Below are positions 62,903 to 64,000 of a stretch of DNA of 64,000 bases, piece after piece. Made by a program: the position numbers and the translations under genes. The first letter of the stretch is position 1. Each line of letters starts with the position of its first letter. The notes beneath the pieces were generated by a model, which was given only the letters and a program-made list of their open reading frames with translations, did no database searches and was not told the DNA's origin. Origin of the DNA: Castellaniella denitrificans (GTDB lineage: Bacteria; Pseudomonadota; Gammaproteobacteria; Burkholderiales; Burkholderiaceae_B); the NCBI RefSeq assembly GCF_027214045.1, contig NZ_JAPWHE010000001.1:310001-374000 (forward strand), written 5' to 3'.

Positions 62903-62934
62903 ATTCTACCCTTTCCCGCCCGAAGTTATCCACA
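62903..62934 (-). promoter_or_regulatory. Candidate dnaA promoter with overlapping DnaA box
   Basis: A perfect DnaA box TTATCCACA (62926-62934) covers the position of a -35-like GGATAA, 17 bases upstream of -10 TAGAAT (62903-62908), all facing dnaA. DnaA bound there would block its own promoter, a known control logic. It is the only perfect DnaA box I see in this gap. Confidence 0.55.
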
Positions 62935-62984
62935 GCCCTGCCGGGGCGCGACCCTCCCGGCTTGGCGCGGGCATCGCCAAGTGA

Positions 62985-63013
62985 TTGACACACCTTCTAA
63001 AATTTGATGAAAT
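62985..63013 (+). promoter_or_regulatory. Candidate rpmH promoter
   Basis: Consensus -35 TTGACA (62985-62990) and -10-like TGAAAT (63008-63013) with a 17-base spacer, facing rpmH. The predicted leader is about 115 nt. It is divergent from the dnaA promoter in a 254-base gap. Confidence 0.65.
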
Positions 63014-63133
63014 AATGGGCTTTTCGATGCCGTGGGCAAATTGTGCCTGTCGGCTTTGTCCCGGATGTGATGCCGGGATCCCGTCCCGGGGATTGCCCCG
63101 GACCATTTGCCCCCGAGCTCTTTTGGATCCACC

Positions 63134-63268
63134 ATGAAACGCACTTTCCAGCCTTCCGTTACCCGTCGCAAGCGCACCCATGGGTTTCGCGTGCGCATGA
63201 AGACCCGTGCCGGCCGCGCCGTCCTGAGCGCCCGCCGCGCCAAGGGCCGCAAGCGCCTGGCCGTCTGA
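63134..63268 (+). CDS. rpmH: 50S ribosomal protein L34
   Basis: A 44-residue, very basic protein, [20 protein letters not shown] then [21 protein letters not shown], the L34 pattern end to end. It has no strong ribosome site. First gene of rpmH-rnpA-yidD-yidC. Confidence 0.98.
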   Translation: MKRTFQPSVTRRKRTHGFRVRMKTRAGRAVLSARRAKGRKRLAV

Positions 63269-63315
63269 TTTTCCTTTCGGGGTCCGCCGACCCGCGCGGC
63301 CCTGGAACGATCGCC

Positions 63316-63672
63316 ATGCCAACCGCTTTTCCTCCGGCGGCCCGGCTGCATCGCCCCTCGGAATACGCGGCTGCCCTGAAAGGGCGGCGTATCGCTCGAG
63401 GGGCTTTGTTCGTGGTGTCCGGCCCGCGCGGCCCGGCCGAAGGTCCGGCCCGGCTGGGTCTGGTGGTGCCGAAACGGCACGCTCCCCTGGCGGTGACCCG
63501 CAACGCCATCAAGCGGGTGCTGCGCGAGGCTTTCCGTCTGCGCCGGGGCGCGCTGCCCGATGGGGATCTGGTGTTTCGCCTGGTGAACCGCCCGCCCGCC
63601 CTGAGCCTGACCGCCCTGAAACGTCAGGTCCGGGCCGAGGCCGACGCCTTGCTGACGCGGATCGCATCATGA
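63316..63672 (+). CDS. rnpA: Ribonuclease P protein component
   Basis: The 118-residue protein cofactor of RNase P, which matures tRNA 5' ends. The hallmark [13 protein letters not shown] helix is present, after [11 protein letters not shown] chose the ATG at 63316; a longer in-frame extension would cover rpmH in another frame. Its stop overlaps yidD by 4 bases. Confidence 0.95.
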   Translation: MPTAFPPAARLHRPSEYAAALKGRRIARGALFVVSGPRGPAEGPARLGLVVPKRHAPLAVTRNAIKRVLREAFRLRRGALPDGDLVFRLVNRPPALSLTALKRQVRAEADALLTRIAS

Positions 63673-63905
63673 TGCGCGCGCTGTTCATCGCCCCGATCCG
63701 CTTCTACCGTTATTTCCTCAGCCCCTGGGTGGGCCAGCAATGCCGCTTCACGCCGACGTGTTCGGCCTACACGATCGAGGCCATCGAGACCCACGGTGTG
63801 GCACGAGGGCTGTGGCTGGGCACGCGGCGTATCGCCCGCTGTCATCCCTGGTGCCAGGGCGGCCACGATCCGGTCCCGCCCGCGCGCGGCGCGGATCGCC
63901 CGTGA
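63669..63905 (+). CDS. yidD: Membrane protein insertion efficiency factor YidD
   Basis: A 78-residue protein supporting YidC-dependent membrane insertion. [23 protein letters not shown] and the conserved cysteines are typical, followed by [17 protein letters not shown]. It overlaps rnpA. The 95 bases after it hold no start I can place; yidC is expected just beyond the window. Confidence 0.96.
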   Translation: MMRALFIAPIRFYRYFLSPWVGQQCRFTPTCSAYTIEAIETHGVARGLWLGTRRIARCHPWCQGGHDPVPPARGADRP

Positions 63906-64000
63906 TCCCGGCTTGGGTGGCCTTAGGGCCATCGTCAGGATTGCTACGTTAAACTGGTGGGCTTTTGCCCCGTACCCTATACGAGAAAAACAGGCGCCAA

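Overview
The window is about 64 kb of GC-rich chromosome from a betaproteobacterium. The ribosomal, RNA polymerase and replication proteins, the mnmG-rsmG-parA-parB order and the tuf/tRNA/secE-nusG order fit Burkholderiales, most likely family Alcaligenaceae (Bordetella, Achromobacter, Castellaniella relatives). This placement is inferred from protein style and gene order, not from a database search. Almost all of it is core genome around the replication origin. I see no phage, insertion sequence, CRISPR array or recognisable defence island.

Layout. (1) 1-235: the start of rplN (L14), cut by the window edge and preceded by its own strong promoter. (2) 535-15520: a 15.4 kb block lying between rplN and rpsQ, genes that are adjacent in the usual S10-spc ribosomal cluster. 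It holds a LapD-like c-di-GMP receptor, a TetR regulator, a full fatty-acid degradation set (fadE, fadI, fadJ, fadL, two small accessory genes, fadD), and a gamma-glutamyltransferase lipoprotein with a small partner gene. (3) 15704-25405, minus strand: rpsL-rpsG-fusA-tuf-rpsJ, an intrinsic terminator, then rplC-rplD-rplW-rplB-rpsS-rplV-rpsC-rplP-rpmC-rpsQ. (4) 25781-27911: aroQ, an EamA transporter and aroE. (5) 28062-41797, minus strand: tRNA-Tyr, tRNA-Gly, tRNA-Thr, a second identical tuf, tRNA-Trp, secE, nusG, rplK, rplA, rplJ, rplL, rpoB, rpoC and an intrinsic terminator. (6) 41837-46226: mnmG-rsmG-parA-parB with three parS sites upstream. (7) 46566-50175: a cold-shock protein with a long leader, a methionine-type aminotransferase, an AT-rich gap with DnaA boxes and an IHF-type site (candidate oriC), a metallophosphoesterase and a universal stress protein. 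(8) 50234-57652: an accessory stretch with a YXWGXW-repeat protein, an MFS exporter beside a LysR gene, and a LysR/SDR/NADP-oxidoreductase/SDR cluster that contains a collapsed SDR pseudogene. (9) 57829-62879, minus strand: dnaA-dnaN-gyrB. On the plus strand from 63134: rpmH-rnpA-yidD, leading towards yidC outside the window.

How it works together. The fad block imports long-chain fatty acids (FadL), activates them (FadD) and runs beta-oxidation (FadE, FadJ, FadI), probably under the TetR protein, which has a palindromic operator on its own promoter. The ribosomal and polymerase blocks supply translation and transcription. The dnaA operon, the parABS system and the candidate origin control replication and segregation. 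The most notable architectural points are the split S10-spc cluster with compensating terminator and promoter, the rpsJ/rplC terminator, the two identical tuf genes, the parS/oriC layout with two competing origin candidates, and the remodelled SDR cluster. I did not find a clearly new biological system.
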